DNA from: Actinomadura sp. 7K507
Lineage (GTDB): Bacteria; Actinomycetota; Actinomycetes; Streptosporangiales; Streptosporangiaceae
Direction of reading: 5' to 3'
NCBI RefSeq assembly: GCF_004348425.1
Contig: NZ_SMKK01000003.1
Span: 42,309 to 106,308 of the forward strand
Length of the DNA stretch: 64,000 bases
The position numbers were made by a program, and so were the translations under genes. The notes under the pieces were generated by a model that worked only from the letters and a program-made list of their open reading frames with translations, was not told the origin of the DNA and did not search any database. Below, one piece after another: positions 15,934 through 27,695 of this stretch. The first letter of the stretch is position 1; every line of letters begins with the position of its first letter.

Positions 15934-16815
15934 ATGTCGACCGGTGAGCGGATCATCAAGGCCAACGGCGTGGAACTGTGCGTGGAGGTGTTCGGCGACC
16001 CGGCTGATCCGGCCGTCCTGCTGATCCACGGCGCGGGCCACTCCCTGCCGGCGTGGGACGAGGAGTTCGCAGGCCGGCTGGCGGCCGGAGGCAGGCGGGT
16101 GATCCGGTATGACAGCCGGGACGCGGGACGTTCGACCGCCTACCCGGCAGGATCACCCGCATACGGGCTCCGCGACCTGGTCGCGGACGCCGCCGCGCTG
16201 CTCGACGTGCTCGCCATCACCGCCGCCCACGTGGTCGGCATGTCGCAGGGTGCGGCGGTCGCCCAGCTCCTGGCCCTTGACCACGCCGACCGGGTGGCCT
16301 CACTCACCCTCGCCTCCTCCACGCCCGGCGGCCCCGGCCATCACCACCCCGATCTGCCGGAGATGTCGCAGGAGATCCAGGAGCTCTTCGCGACCGGGCC
16401 CGCCGAGCCCGACTGGTCCGACCGCACCGAGGTCATCGACTACCTGGTCGAGGCCGAACGGCCCTTCGCCGCGCACTCCCGCCCGTTCGACCGGGACGGC
16501 ATGCGGGCCGCGGCCGAGCGAGTCGTGGACCGGACCGCCGACATCGCCGCGCAGCTGACCAACCCCTACATGCTCGACGCGGGCGAGCCCTGGCGGGGAC
16601 GACTCGGCCAGGTCGGTGCTCCGACGCTCGTGTTCCACGGCACCGAAGACCCGTTCTTCCCACCCGCCCACGGCCACGCGCTAGCCACGGAGATCCCCAA
16701 CGCCCGCTTCATCCCCCTAGAGGGAACCGGCCACGAGGTCTTCCCCCGCCACCAATGGGACACCGTCATCCCAACCATCCTCACCCACACCACGGGACCC
16801 GAGTCCCAAGGTTGA
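15934..16815 (+). CDS. alpha/beta hydrolase
   Basis: 293 aa alpha/beta-fold hydrolase. HGAGHS forms the oxyanion region, GMSQGA the nucleophile elbow (Ser103), HGTEDPFFP carries the acid, and GTGHEVFP the catalytic His. The GMSQGA elbow and cap region resemble esterases and antibiotic-resistance-type hydrolases of actinomycetes. GAGGGG lies 6-8 nt before the ATG. It is divergent from a MarR regulator whose ligand may be the substrate of this enzyme. Confidence 0.9.
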   Translation: MSTGERIIKANGVELCVEVFGDPADPAVLLIHGAGHSLPAWDEEFAGRLAAGGRRVIRYDSRDAGRSTAYPAGSPAYGLRDLVADAAALLDVLAITAAHVVGMSQGAAVAQLLALDHADRVASLTLASSTPGGPGHHHPDLPEMSQEIQELFATGPAEPDWSDRTEVIDYLVEAERPFAAHSRPFDRDGMRAAAERVVDRTADIAAQLTNPYMLDAGEPWRGRLGQVGAPTLVFHGTEDPFFPPAHGHALATEIPNARFIPLEGTGHEVFPRHQWDTVIPTILTHTTGPESQG

Positions 16816-17050
16816 GCGCTTCCGATCGGAGTTGCTGCGCCGCTGGCCAGACATGGCAGATCGGATCTCCCCTTGGGCGCCCGACCTGGATTGGCGGCAG
16901 TCGTGGGGCCGCGAAGATCTCGCTCCCTACTTCGTGACGCTGACCCTGCCGTACAGCACCGAAGAGAACTCGCTAGACGAAATCGTGGCTTTGGCTAGCG
17001 CGCACAACCTAATTACCTGCGATCCGCAAACCGGGGATACGACCCGGTAG
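16811..17050 (+). pseudogene. small hypothetical protein or 5'-truncated fragment
   Basis: The frame reads VERFRSELLRRWPDMADRI and continues through SPWAPDLDW to LASAHNLITCDPQTG and a TAG at 17048-17050. It looks like a genuine acidic small protein; the closing L(A)xxHxLxxxDPQxG pattern is common in small actinobacterial proteins of unknown or immunity-like function. The protein-like sequence begins right at the hydrolase stop without a good start; the only candidate is TTG 16832, with no convincing ribosome binding site. I think it is the 3' part of a gene that lost its beginning. Confidence 0.4.
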
Positions 17051-17152
17051 CCGGACCGCTCCGGCAGGGACCGCAGCAGACGAACATGCGCAACAAAACC
17101 CGGCGACGGACAAAGATCCTGGTCAACCGAAATCTCCACAGATCATTTGAGG

Positions 17153-17224
17153 TGCCCCCTGCAGGATTCGAACCTGCGCACACGGCTCCGGAGGCCGTTG
17201 CTCTATCCCCTGAGCTAAGGGGGC
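17153..17224 (-). tRNA. tRNA-Arg (anticodon CCG)
   Basis: On the minus strand the cloverleaf is complete: acceptor GCCCCCT/AGGGGGC, D-stem GCTC/GAGC, anticodon stem ACGGC/GCCGT with loop CTCCGGA (anticodon CCG, reading CGG), a 4-nt variable loop, T-arm GCAGG-TTCGAAT-CCTGC and discriminator A. CCA is not encoded. Confidence 0.97.
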
Positions 17225-17320
17225 GCTGTGGTGCGGTAGAAGGTTACCAGGGTTGGCGGGGTGACGCGCACGTGGACGTTCGCCGTGCGTGTGGGGTGGG
17301 AGTGGGCTAACTTCGTGGCC

Positions 17321-17704
17321 GTGACCGAGCCACTGGGACGCGTTCTGGTCGTCGATGACGACGAGGTGATCCGCCAGCTCATCGCCGTGAACCTGCAACT
17401 GGAGGGGTTCGAGGTGTCGACCGCGGTGGACGGTCAGGACTGCCTGGACAAGGTGGCGGACGTCAGACCGGACGTGATCACGCTGGACGTGATGATGCCG
17501 CGGCTGGACGGGTGGGTCACCGCCGTCCGGTTGCGGGAGGAGCCGGAGACGGCGCACATCCGGGTCGTGATGATCACTGCCAGGGCGCAGGAGCATGATG
17601 TGCGGCGGGGGCACGAGATCGGTGTGGACGCCTACGTGACCAAGCCGTTCGACCCGAACCAGCTGATCCAGACGGTGCGGAAACTCGCAGCGGTGTCCAG
17701 ATAG
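17321..17704 (+). CDS. single-domain response regulator (CheY-like receiver)
   Basis: 127 aa, a receiver domain with no output domain: acidic pocket VVDDDE, phospho-acceptor D56 in LDVMMP, T86 in MITAR and K108 in TKPF. GTG 17321 gives the usual short N-terminus; upstream in-frame codons run back towards the tRNA. No partner kinase adjoins it. It may relay phosphate or work by protein contact, as other stand-alone receivers do. Confidence 0.88.
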   Translation: MTEPLGRVLVVDDDEVIRQLIAVNLQLEGFEVSTAVDGQDCLDKVADVRPDVITLDVMMPRLDGWVTAVRLREEPETAHIRVVMITARAQEHDVRRGHEIGVDAYVTKPFDPNQLIQTVRKLAAVSR

Positions 17705-17725
17705 TGGTCGGATAGTCTCACCAGG

Positions 17726-18418
17726 GTGACTCCAGCCGATGTCAGCGGTGCCCTTGTGCGCGCGGTGCGGGACGCCGTGGCGGAGGGTGAGCTTGACGTC
17801 TCAGTGCCGGATAGTGCGGTCGTCTTCTGCCGCGGTGCCGGGATTTACGAGAGTCCCGTGGCGATGAAGCTCGGGGTGGAGCCGGCAGTTATCGCGCGGC
17901 GGGCCGGGGGCGTCGCGCGGGACGGTTTCGTGCGGATTGTGGTGCCTGTGGCGGCTGTTGTCGATGGGGTTCTCGGGGATTCCGGGTTCGGGGTTGCTCG
18001 GGTGCCCAAAGGTGGGTGGAGTGAGTGGCCTCGGACGTTCGAGAATCCGGGGTTTTCGGTGCGGTACGCCTATGCGCGGGCCTGCTGGACCGGGCATTGG
18101 GCGGCTGAGCTTGGTATCGGTCGAGGGAGATTTCAGGGCGTCGCAGCCGAGGAGCTTGCGCTTGTGGGTGCGTTGGGGGACGTGCCGGGGCGGGCGGAAC
18201 AAGCCGAGCGGGAACGGGATGCCAGGCCGCTGATGTTTTGTTTGGAGAGAGTGGCCGGGGCGTACCACGACGTCCATGAGCGGTGTCCCGCCGTGCCCAA
18301 GGGTGATGAGGTGCCCGGGGCGATGCATACGGGGCGGGTGGCGTTGGCGGAGGCCGTGAAGGTCGCCCTCGGCAACGGGCTGAACGTTATTGGTGAGATC
18401 CCTAGAGAGCGGATATGA
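17726..18418 (+). CDS. nrtL: ArgS-related DALR anticodon-binding protein without catalytic core (NrtL-like)
   Basis: 230 aa. The N-terminal 60 residues ([32 protein letters not shown]) resemble the tRNA-binding start domain of arginyl-tRNA synthetase, and about 110-230 resemble its C-terminal DALR domain ([47 protein letters not shown]). The Rossmann catalytic core with HIGH and KMSKS is missing, so it cannot charge tRNA. It lies directly before lysA with an ATGA overlap, a position often held by argS or this paralogue in actinomycetes. The symbol follows my recollection of the family name; the function is unknown, plausibly tRNA binding. Confidence 0.8.
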   Translation: MTPADVSGALVRAVRDAVAEGELDVSVPDSAVVFCRGAGIYESPVAMKLGVEPAVIARRAGGVARDGFVRIVVPVAAVVDGVLGDSGFGVARVPKGGWSEWPRTFENPGFSVRYAYARACWTGHWAAELGIGRGRFQGVAAEELALVGALGDVPGRAEQAERERDARPLMFCLERVAGAYHDVHERCPAVPKGDEVPGAMHTGRVALAEAVKVALGNGLNVIGEIPRERI

Positions 18419-19806
18419 GTCGAGTACATCCAGCTGGGCCCCTGCACGCCGACGTCCTGCCGGAGGACCACCCGGTGGGGCCGGCGGACGATCTGAATGC
18501 GCTGGAGCCCAAGGTCTGGCCGCGGAGCGCCAAGCGGGACGATGGTGTGCTCACCGTCGGTGGTGTCGATGTCAGGGATCTGGCGCGGGAGTACGGGACG
18601 CCTCTGTACGTCTATGACGAGGAGGACGTGCGGAGCCGCGCCAGGGAGTATGCGGCGGCGTTCCATGACGGGGACGTCCACTATGCGGGCAAGGCGTTTC
18701 TCTGCGTGGCCTTGGCGAAGTGGCTGAACGAGGAGGGTCTCGGGCTGGACGTGTGCAGTGGGGGCGAGCTCGCCATCGCGTTGGCTGCGGGCTTCCCCAC
18801 GGAGCGGATCACGCTGCACGGGAGTAACAAGGCGTCCTGGGAGATAGACAAGGCGCTTGAGGTCGGGGTGGGGCGGATCGTGCTCGATTCGTTCGAGGAG
18901 ATCGCCCGGGTGGGGTATCTCGCCCAGGAGCGGGGTGTCCGGGCCAAGGTGATGGTGCGTGTCACCACGGGGGTCGAGGCGCACACCCATGAGTTCATCG
19001 CGACCGCTCATGACGACCAGAAGTTTGGGTTCTCCAGGAGTTCGGGGGCCGCTCTTGAGGCGGTGCGGAGGGTTCTGGAGCTGAAGCAGCTTGAACTGGT
19101 GGGGCTGCACAGTCACATCGGGTCGCAGATCTTCGAGGTGGACGGGTTCGAGGTGGCCGCGCACCGGCTCGCCGGGCTGCTCGTCGCCATCCGGGACGAG
19201 CACGGGATCGAGCTTCCGGAGCTGGACCTCGGGGGCGGCTACGGGATCGCCTACCTGCCGGGGGAGGAGCCGCACGATCCGAAGTCCATCGCGGACGGGC
19301 TGCGGGAGATCGTGGCGCGCGAGTGCCGGGCCTACGAGCTGGCGATGCCGCGCCTGACCGTGGAGCCGGGACGGGCGATCGTGGGGCCGGGCGGCGTCAC
19401 GCTGTACGAGGTCGGGACGGTCAAGGACGTCGAGGGCCTGCGCACCTACGTGTCCGTGGACGGCGGCATGAGCGACAACCTGCGCACGGCCCTGTACGGC
19501 GCCGACTACACCGGTGCGCTGGCCAGCCGGTCGTCCGAGGCACCGCCGATGCTCAGTAGGCTTGTCGGCAAGCACTGCGAAAGCGGCGACATTGTGGTGC
19601 GTGACCTCTGGTTCCCCGAAGATCTTGCGGCGGGGGACCTGGTGGCGGTCGCGGCCACCGGTGCGTACTGTCGATCGATGGCCAGTAACTACAACTTCGT
19701 CCCGAAGCCGGCGGTGGTGGCGGTGCGGGACGGCAGGTCGCGCGTGATCGTCCGCCGGGAGAGCGCCGAGGACCTGCTGCGGCTCGATGCGGAGGTCGAA
19801 GCGTGA
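18415..19806 (+). CDS. lysA: diaminopimelate decarboxylase
   Basis: 463 aa PLP enzyme of fold type III that makes L-lysine from meso-diaminopimelate. The PLP lysine is K93 in HYAGKAF, followed by [23 protein letters not shown] (conserved His), LDLGGGYGI and [12 protein letters not shown]. The active-site Cys partner lies in [10 protein letters not shown] and the ligand Tyr in SNYNF. The N-terminus is about 40 residues longer than in E. coli, as usual in actinomycetes. It overlaps nrtL and hom by 4 bp each, so the lysine and threonine genes are co-translated. Confidence 0.97.
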   Translation: MSRVHPAGPLHADVLPEDHPVGPADDLNALEPKVWPRSAKRDDGVLTVGGVDVRDLAREYGTPLYVYDEEDVRSRAREYAAAFHDGDVHYAGKAFLCVALAKWLNEEGLGLDVCSGGELAIALAAGFPTERITLHGSNKASWEIDKALEVGVGRIVLDSFEEIARVGYLAQERGVRAKVMVRVTTGVEAHTHEFIATAHDDQKFGFSRSSGAALEAVRRVLELKQLELVGLHSHIGSQIFEVDGFEVAAHRLAGLLVAIRDEHGIELPELDLGGGYGIAYLPGEEPHDPKSIADGLREIVARECRAYELAMPRLTVEPGRAIVGPGGVTLYEVGTVKDVEGLRTYVSVDGGMSDNLRTALYGADYTGALASRSSEAPPMLSRLVGKHCESGDIVVRDLWFPEDLAAGDLVAVAATGAYCRSMASNYNFVPKPAVVAVRDGRSRVIVRRESAEDLLRLDAEVEA

Positions 19807-21107
19807 AACCCGGACTGCGCGTGGCGCTCCTCGGATGCGGCGTGGTCGGCACGGAGGTGGTCCGGCTGCTGAGCGAGCAGGCGGACGATCTGGCCGCGCG
19901 TGTGGGGGCGCCGCTGGAGGTGGCGGGGATCGCGGTGCGGCGGCCCGACCGGGTGCGGGAGGGCGTCGCCGCGGAGCTGCTGACGACCGACGCGCAGGCC
20001 CTGGTGACCAGGGACGACGTCGACATCGTCATCGAGGTGATCGGCGGTATCGAACCGGCCAGGACGCTGATGCTGGAGGCGATGAAGGCCGGGAAGTCGG
20101 TCATCACCGCGAACAAGGCGCTGCTGGCCGAGGACGGGGCGACGCTGTTCGCGGCGGCGCGGGAGTACGGCGCCGACCTGTACTACGAGGCGTCCGTGGC
20201 GGGGGCGATCCCGTTGCTCCGGCCGCTGCGGGAGTCCCTCGTCGGTGACCACGTGCACCGGGTGCTGGGCATCGTGAACGGCACCACGAACTACGTCCTC
20301 GACCAGATGGACACGAACGGCGCAGGGTTTAACGACGCGTTGGAAGAGGCGCAGTCGCTGGGCTATGCGGAGGCGGACCCGACGGCCGATGTCGAGGGGT
20401 TCGACGCCGCGGCCAAGGCGGCGATTCTGGCGCAGCTCGCTTTCCACACTCCGGTGACGGCCGCGGACGTCCACCGTGAGGGCATCACCGAGGTGAGTGC
20501 CGCCGATGTGGCGGGCGCCCAGGGAATGGACTGCGTGGTCAAGCTTCTGGCCATCTGCGAGCGGATTCCTTCGGAGGACGGCCGGAACGGCCGTGGGGTA
20601 TCGGTTCGCGTGTATCCGGCGATGATTCCCCGGTCGCATCCTCTGGCGAGTGTCCGCGAGGCGTACAACGCGGTGTTCGTGGAGGCGGAGTCGGCCGGTT
20701 CGCTGATGTTCTACGGCGCGGGTGCCGGCGGCGCCCCGACGGCGTCCGCGATCCTCGGTGACCTGGTCGCGGTGGCGCGGAATGTGGCCGGCGGTACACC
20801 TGGACCGGTCGAGGTCACTTATGCCAAGCTCCCCGTACTTCCGATGGGCGAGACGGTCACGCGCTACTACATCCAGGTGGACGTGACCGACGAGGCCGGT
20901 GTTCTCGCCACGGTCGCCGAGGAGTTCGCCAGGCACGGCGTCTCGATTCAGGCGGTGCGGCAGGTCGGGCTTGGCGAGGAGGCACAGCTGGTCGTCGTGA
21001 CGCACCGGGCACCGGACGCGGCGCTGGCGGCGACGGTGGAGGGGCTTCGCGGGCTCGACATCGTCCGCGAAGTGGCGAGTGTCATGCGCGTCGAAGGCGA
21101 CGAGTGA
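19803..21107 (+). CDS. hom: homoserine dehydrogenase
   Basis: 434 aa, NAD(P)-dependent reduction of aspartate semialdehyde to homoserine, the branch to threonine and methionine. The nucleotide-binding loop [11 protein letters not shown] is at the N-terminus. [21 protein letters not shown] and [14 protein letters not shown] are the catalytic-domain signatures. The C-terminal ACT domain ([21 protein letters not shown]) implies allosteric feedback, usually by threonine. GTG 19803 overlaps lysA. Confidence 0.97.
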   Translation: MKPGLRVALLGCGVVGTEVVRLLSEQADDLAARVGAPLEVAGIAVRRPDRVREGVAAELLTTDAQALVTRDDVDIVIEVIGGIEPARTLMLEAMKAGKSVITANKALLAEDGATLFAAAREYGADLYYEASVAGAIPLLRPLRESLVGDHVHRVLGIVNGTTNYVLDQMDTNGAGFNDALEEAQSLGYAEADPTADVEGFDAAAKAAILAQLAFHTPVTAADVHREGITEVSAADVAGAQGMDCVVKLLAICERIPSEDGRNGRGVSVRVYPAMIPRSHPLASVREAYNAVFVEAESAGSLMFYGAGAGGAPTASAILGDLVAVARNVAGGTPGPVEVTYAKLPVLPMGETVTRYYIQVDVTDEAGVLATVAEEFARHGVSIQAVRQVGLGEEAQLVVVTHRAPDAALAATVEGLRGLDIVREVASVMRVEGDE

Positions 21108-21183
21108 GTGTGAGTCTCCGGGAACGATTCACGTTCGACCGATAGAATCCGGTCAACATCGCAGGTCATCCGAGGAGACCGAC

Positions 21184-22251
21184 TTGAACGCGACCGCCCG
21201 CGCGTGGCGTGGCCTTATCGAGGAATACCGCGACCGGCTTCCGGTGACGGACGCGACGCCGGTCGTCACGCTGCTGGAGGGCGGCACCCCGCTGGTACCC
21301 GCCGGCCGGCTGTCCCAGCTGACCGGCTGCGAGGTGTCCCTCAAGGTCGAGGGCGCCAACCCGACGGGGTCGTTCAAGGACCGCGGCATGACGATGGCGA
21401 TCAGCAAGGCCGCCGAGGAGGGCGCCAAGGCGGTGATCTGCGCCTCGACGGGCAACACCTCGGCGTCCGCCGCCGCGTACGCGGTGCGTGCGGGGATGAC
21501 CTGCGCGGTCCTCGTCCCCAACGGCAAGATCGCGATGGGGAAGCTGGCCCAGGCGCTGGTGCACGGGGCGCGGCTGCTCCAGGTGGACGGCAACTTCGAC
21601 GACTGCCTCGAACTGGCGCAGAAACTGTCGGTCGACTATCCGGTGGCCCTCGTCAACTCGGTCAACAAGTACCGGCTGCTCGGCCAGAAGACGGCGGCGT
21701 TCGAGATCGTGGACGCGCTCGGCGACGCCCCCGACGTCCACTGCCTGCCCGTCGGCAACGCCGGCAACATCTCCGCGTACTGGATGGGGTACAAGGAGTA
21801 CGCCGACGACAAGGAGGCGTCCAGGACGCCGCGCATGCTCGGCTTCCAGGCCAGTGGTGCCGCGCCGTTCGTGAAGGGCGAGCCGGTCCTGAAGCCGCAG
21901 ACCATCGCCACGGCGATCAGGATCGGCAACCCCGCGTCCTGGGACCTCGCCATCACCGCACGGGACGAGTCGGGTGGTGCCATCGCGTCGGTGACCGACA
22001 GGCAGATCCTTGCCGCCTACAGGCTTCTCGCCAGGGAAGAAGGGGTCTTCGTAGAGCCCGCCTCTGCGGCGAGTGTCGCGGGCCTTCTGCAGGCGAGTGA
22101 GCAGGGCGTCGTCGCGTCCGGTTCCAAGGTGGTCTGCACGGTGACGGGCAACGGCCTCAAGGATCCCGACTGGGCGATCTCCGGCGCGCCCGCGCCGACC
22201 GTCATCAAGGTCGACGCGCACTCCGCCGCGTCCGAGCTCGGTCTCACCTGA
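21184..22251 (+). CDS. thrC: threonine synthase
   Basis: 355 aa fold-type II PLP enzyme converting O-phosphohomoserine to threonine. PLP lysine K65 is in [26 protein letters not shown] binds the phosphate and [11 protein letters not shown] the cofactor phosphate. The start is TTG 21184, seven bases after a clear GAGGAG; the in-frame extension upstream lacks similarity. The short length is the compact actinobacterial type. It follows hom by 76 bp and precedes thrB by 1 bp. Confidence 0.96.
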   Translation: MNATARAWRGLIEEYRDRLPVTDATPVVTLLEGGTPLVPAGRLSQLTGCEVSLKVEGANPTGSFKDRGMTMAISKAAEEGAKAVICASTGNTSASAAAYAVRAGMTCAVLVPNGKIAMGKLAQALVHGARLLQVDGNFDDCLELAQKLSVDYPVALVNSVNKYRLLGQKTAAFEIVDALGDAPDVHCLPVGNAGNISAYWMGYKEYADDKEASRTPRMLGFQASGAAPFVKGEPVLKPQTIATAIRIGNPASWDLAITARDESGGAIASVTDRQILAAYRLLAREEGVFVEPASAASVAGLLQASEQGVVASGSKVVCTVTGNGLKDPDWAISGAPAPTVIKVDAHSAASELGLT

Positions 22252-22252
22252 G

Positions 22253-23176
22253 GTGGGCTGGACGGAAGGGCCGGTGCGCGTGCAGGCACCGGCGACCAGC
22301 GCCAACCTCGGTCCCGGATTCGACTCGCTGGGCCTCGCCCTGGGCCTGCACGACGACGTCGAGGTCGAGGTGACCGGCGGCGGGCTGTCCATCGAGGTGG
22401 ACGGCGAAGGCGCCGAGGTCGCCGACCGCGGCGAGCGGCATCTCATCGTCAAGGTCCTGCACCGGGCCTTCGACGTGCTGGACGAGCTGGCCGGATCCGG
22501 TCCCGCCCGCCCGCCGGGTCTGCGGCTGCGCTGCCGCAACCGGATCCCGCACAGCCGCGGCCTCGGATCGTCGTCCGCCGCGATCGTCGCCGGGATCGTC
22601 GCGGCCCGCGCGCTGCATCCGAACGGGAAGCTGCTCGACGACGACGCGGCGCTGCGCCTCGCGACCGATATCGAGGGGCACCCGGACAATGTGGCGCCGT
22701 GCCTCGCCGGCGGCCTGACGATCGCCTGGACGGCCGCGGGAGGTCCGCGGCTCGTGCGCCTGGAGTCGCAGGTCACGCAGGTCGTGGCGTACGTTCCCGA
22801 GCAGCGGCTGGCGACCGAGCGGGCCCGCGGCCTGCTGCCCGAGTCCGTCCCGCACGGCGAGGCCGCGGCCAATGCCGGACGCGCCGCGCTGCTCGTCGCG
22901 GCGCTCACCGGCGGCCTGGACGAGGGAATCCTGCTGGACGCGACGGAGGACCGCCTGCACCAGGATCACCGCGCTCCCGCGATGCCGGAGTCCGCCGCAT
23001 TGATGGGGCGGCTGCGCGCGGCGGGCGTCCCGGCGGTCATTTCCGGGGCAGGACCTACTGTCCTGGCCTTCACAAGCGCATCACAAGTTGATTCGATGGC
23101 TTCCGGAGTGGGTAATGGGTGGCTCAAGCACCCATTGGACGTCGCGACCCGCGGCGCACGCGTCCTGACCGGATGA
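22253..23176 (+). CDS. thrB: homoserine kinase
   Basis: 307 aa GHMP-family kinase that makes O-phosphohomoserine for threonine synthase. Motif 1 is PATSANLGPGFDSLGLAL, motif 2 the ATP loop PHSRGLGSSSAAIVAGI, then GHPDNVAPCLAGG, and motif 3 SGAGPTVLAF near the C-terminus. GTG 22253 is one base after the thrC stop; GTG 22274 is an alternative. It completes the hom-thrC-thrB unit. Confidence 0.95.
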   Translation: MGWTEGPVRVQAPATSANLGPGFDSLGLALGLHDDVEVEVTGGGLSIEVDGEGAEVADRGERHLIVKVLHRAFDVLDELAGSGPARPPGLRLRCRNRIPHSRGLGSSSAAIVAGIVAARALHPNGKLLDDDAALRLATDIEGHPDNVAPCLAGGLTIAWTAAGGPRLVRLESQVTQVVAYVPEQRLATERARGLLPESVPHGEAAANAGRAALLVAALTGGLDEGILLDATEDRLHQDHRAPAMPESAALMGRLRAAGVPAVISGAGPTVLAFTSASQVDSMASGVGNGWLKHPLDVATRGARVLTG

Positions 23177-23649
23177 TCACGGTTCCGGCCCTGATGGCGG
23201 CGCCAGGGGCGGAGCCGTCGCGTCGCCCCCCGGCCGGTGCGGGTACCGGCCCGAGCCCGCTAGGTAAAATGCGAAGACATCGACCTCTGGGGAATAGCAG
23301 TGCGCCCTGGTGATGTTAGGCTGAATGCCGCACCAGATGCCCCGTTCGGGGCAACGTGCTCGTCAGCCGCGCGTCGCCTGTCCGGCCCTCCGGTCGTGTC
23401 GGTCCCGCGTACTAGGCTTCCCGACACCGTGACAATCCGTTGTCCGGCATTCCAGCGAAACTTCGGACGTGGCGGTACCGGGAACATACGCGAGCGAACC
23501 GCCCCGTCCACCATCTGGCTGTGCCCAGAACACGCCGATCGCGGCCCCACCGTGATCAGCGGAGCCCGTTCCGGCGCCCCCGCCGGGCCGCACCACCGGG
23601 TCGACTGGCCGGAAACCGGCCAACGCCCGCGCCCTGGGAAGGACCCTTA
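23177..23649 (+). promoter_or_regulatory. long rho leader with a palindromic stem-loop
   Basis: 473 bp without a gene before rho. TTAGGCT (about 23316-23322) is a plausible -10 element. Shortly after it, TGCCCCG-TT-CGGGGCA (23338-23353) is a perfect 7-bp stem with a 2-nt loop. Long leaders before rho often mediate autoregulation by Rho itself; that role here is inferred. Confidence 0.45.
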
Positions 23650-25836
<2,187 letters not shown>

Positions 25837-26232
25837 CCGCCACCGCAACGCCCCCGTCCGGAACCGGACGGGGGCGTCCGCGTCCCCGCTCCGCCAACAT
25901 CCCGGCCAGAAGACGCCCGAGCGCATTCCCATATCCACAGCGACCCCAGCCACCGCGGCTACCCCGCTACAACCCAGACTGTCGCGATCGCGTCCGAAGG
26001 CAGGTTCGAGCTTGCGAGAACCTGATCGCGCAGCGAGCCCCAGGGCGAGCCGAAGCGATGCAGCGATCGCACGCAGTGCCCGCCGAAGGAAGGCGCCCCA
26101 GCGCCTGACGCCAAGGGCACTGCAAGAAACTGGTGCTAGCCCCACCGGCGATTGGGCGGTGGACGTCATGTTCCCCCGGCCTCCGGCTCGGCAGGCTTGG
26201 ACCGTAGGTTGGAACAGGCACGGAGGGACGAC
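25837..26232. other. intergenic region between rho and the histidine kinase gene
   Basis: After the rho stem-loop the only structure I see is CAGGTTC (26001-26007) pairing with GAACCTG (26018-26024), enclosed by CGCGAT (25983-25988) and ATCGCG (26025-26030). This could be a two-tier hairpin in an RNA upstream of the kinase. No coding sequence is supported. GGAGGG at about 26222 is the ribosome binding site of the next gene. Confidence 0.4.
25849..25876 (+). terminator. stem-loop after rho
   Basis: CGCCCCCGTCCGG, AA, CCGGACGGGGGCG make a perfect 13-bp stem 12 bp after the rho stop. No U-tract follows, as is common in actinomycetes. Confidence 0.75.
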
Positions 26233-27636
26233 GTGGGCGAGCTGAGCAGGAATCCAGGTGGTGGGGGCGCGACCGCGAGCGCCGGCGCCGCGCGGTGGGC
26301 GCGCAAGCGATGGGCCGCGGTGATGCAGGTGGGCGGGGAGACCGCGGCGACCGTCGCGGACAGCCCGTGGACGCCGCTCGCCATGGCGAGGTCGTCGTTG
26401 ACATGGCGTTCGGCGATCTATCTGGCGGCGAGCCTGGCGCTCGGGCTCGGCTGCTTCGTCGGGCTGACCGTCGGGCTCACCCTGTCCCTCGCACTGGTGA
26501 TCATCTGGGTGGGCCTGCCGATGCTGGCGCTGATGATGATCGCGTGGCGGTGCGTGGCGATGCTGGAGCGGCAGCTCGTGCGGGCGGCGTTCGGCGTGCG
26601 CATCCCGAGCCCGTACCGGCGGCTGCCCGAGGGGCGCAACCCGCTGACGAAGCTGAAGGCGATGGCGGCCGACCCCGCCACCTGGAAGGACCTGGTCTAC
26701 CTCGCTCTGCTGTTCCCCATCACGCTGGTGGAGTTCGTCGTCTCGGCGACGGTCTGGTCGGCGACGGGGATGATGCTGGCCATGCCGGTCATCGTGGCGG
26801 TGGACGGCGGCGTAGAGGTCAGCGTCGGCTTCGCTTCGTACTGGGCGGGCAACCCGGTGGAGGCGCTGCCGATCTCGGTCTTCGGGCTGCTCGCCCTGGT
26901 GCTGGCGATGTACGTGACGCGGGTGATGGCGATCGGGCATTCCGCCTGGGCGCGGCTGCTGCTCGGATCGAGCGTCTCGCAGGCCGAGAACGTCGAGCTG
27001 CGCAAGCGCACGGAGCATCTGCGGGCCAGCCGCGCACGCGGTGTGGACGCGGCGGAGTTCGAACGCCGCCGCATCGAGCGCGATCTGCACGACGGTGCGC
27101 AGCAGCGGCTGCTGTCGGTGGCGATGGACATCGGACGGGCCCGCGCCAAGCTCGACGACGACCCCGAGGGCGCGCGGGCGCTCATCGAGCAGGCCCACTC
27201 GGGGACCAAGGAGGCGATCTCCGAGCTGCGGGACCTGGCCCGCGGGATCTACCCGGCGATCCTCACCGACCGCGGCCTGGACCCGGCGCTGTCCGGGCTG
27301 GCGGGCCGCGCCTCGGTGCCCGTCGAGGTGGACGTCGACCTGCCGGAGCGTCCCCCGGCCGCGGTCGAGAGCATCGCGTACTTCATCGTGGCCGAGTCGC
27401 TGGCGAACATCGCCAAGTACGCCCGCGCGACCCGCGCGACCGTCCGGGTGGCCCGCGAGGACCGCTGGGTGGTCGTCGAAGTGATCGACAACGGTGTCGG
27501 CGGGGCGGTGGCGCGGCCGGAGGGCGGCCTGGCCGGCCTGGCCGACCGGGCGGCCACGATCGACGGGATGCTCATCGTGGACAGCCCGCCCGGAGGCCCC
27601 ACGATCGTCCGTGCCGACCTGCCCTGCACCTGGTAG
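26233..27636 (+). CDS. sensor histidine kinase with membrane sensor domain (HisKA_3 type)
   Basis: 467 aa from GTG 26233 behind GGAGGG. The N-terminal half has four probable transmembrane segments in two pairs (about 60-100 and 155-235), resembling the membrane sensor domain of actinobacterial kinases. A dimerisation and phosphotransfer helix ERDLHDGAQQRLLSV (H286) is followed by a HATPase domain (AESLANIAKYARAT, DNGVGGAV, GLAGLADRAATIDG). It is paired with the NarL-type regulator starting 60 bp downstream. The signal is unknown. Confidence 0.9.
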   Translation: MGELSRNPGGGGATASAGAARWARKRWAAVMQVGGETAATVADSPWTPLAMARSSLTWRSAIYLAASLALGLGCFVGLTVGLTLSLALVIIWVGLPMLALMMIAWRCVAMLERQLVRAAFGVRIPSPYRRLPEGRNPLTKLKAMAADPATWKDLVYLALLFPITLVEFVVSATVWSATGMMLAMPVIVAVDGGVEVSVGFASYWAGNPVEALPISVFGLLALVLAMYVTRVMAIGHSAWARLLLGSSVSQAENVELRKRTEHLRASRARGVDAAEFERRRIERDLHDGAQQRLLSVAMDIGRARAKLDDDPEGARALIEQAHSGTKEAISELRDLARGIYPAILTDRGLDPALSGLAGRASVPVEVDVDLPERPPAAVESIAYFIVAESLANIAKYARATRATVRVAREDRWVVVEVIDNGVGGAVARPEGGLAGLADRAATIDGMLIVDSPPGGPTIVRADLPCTW

Positions 27637-27695
27637 CCCGCACCGAGCGGCCTGCGGCGACCCGCGAGGGTGGCCGCAGGCCCGATAATGGGTGG

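Noticed and set aside
17086..17310. Small plus-strand ORF over the tRNA gene
   Set aside because: It covers a well-formed tRNA-Arg on the other strand, and its peptide is the tRNA sequence read as protein.
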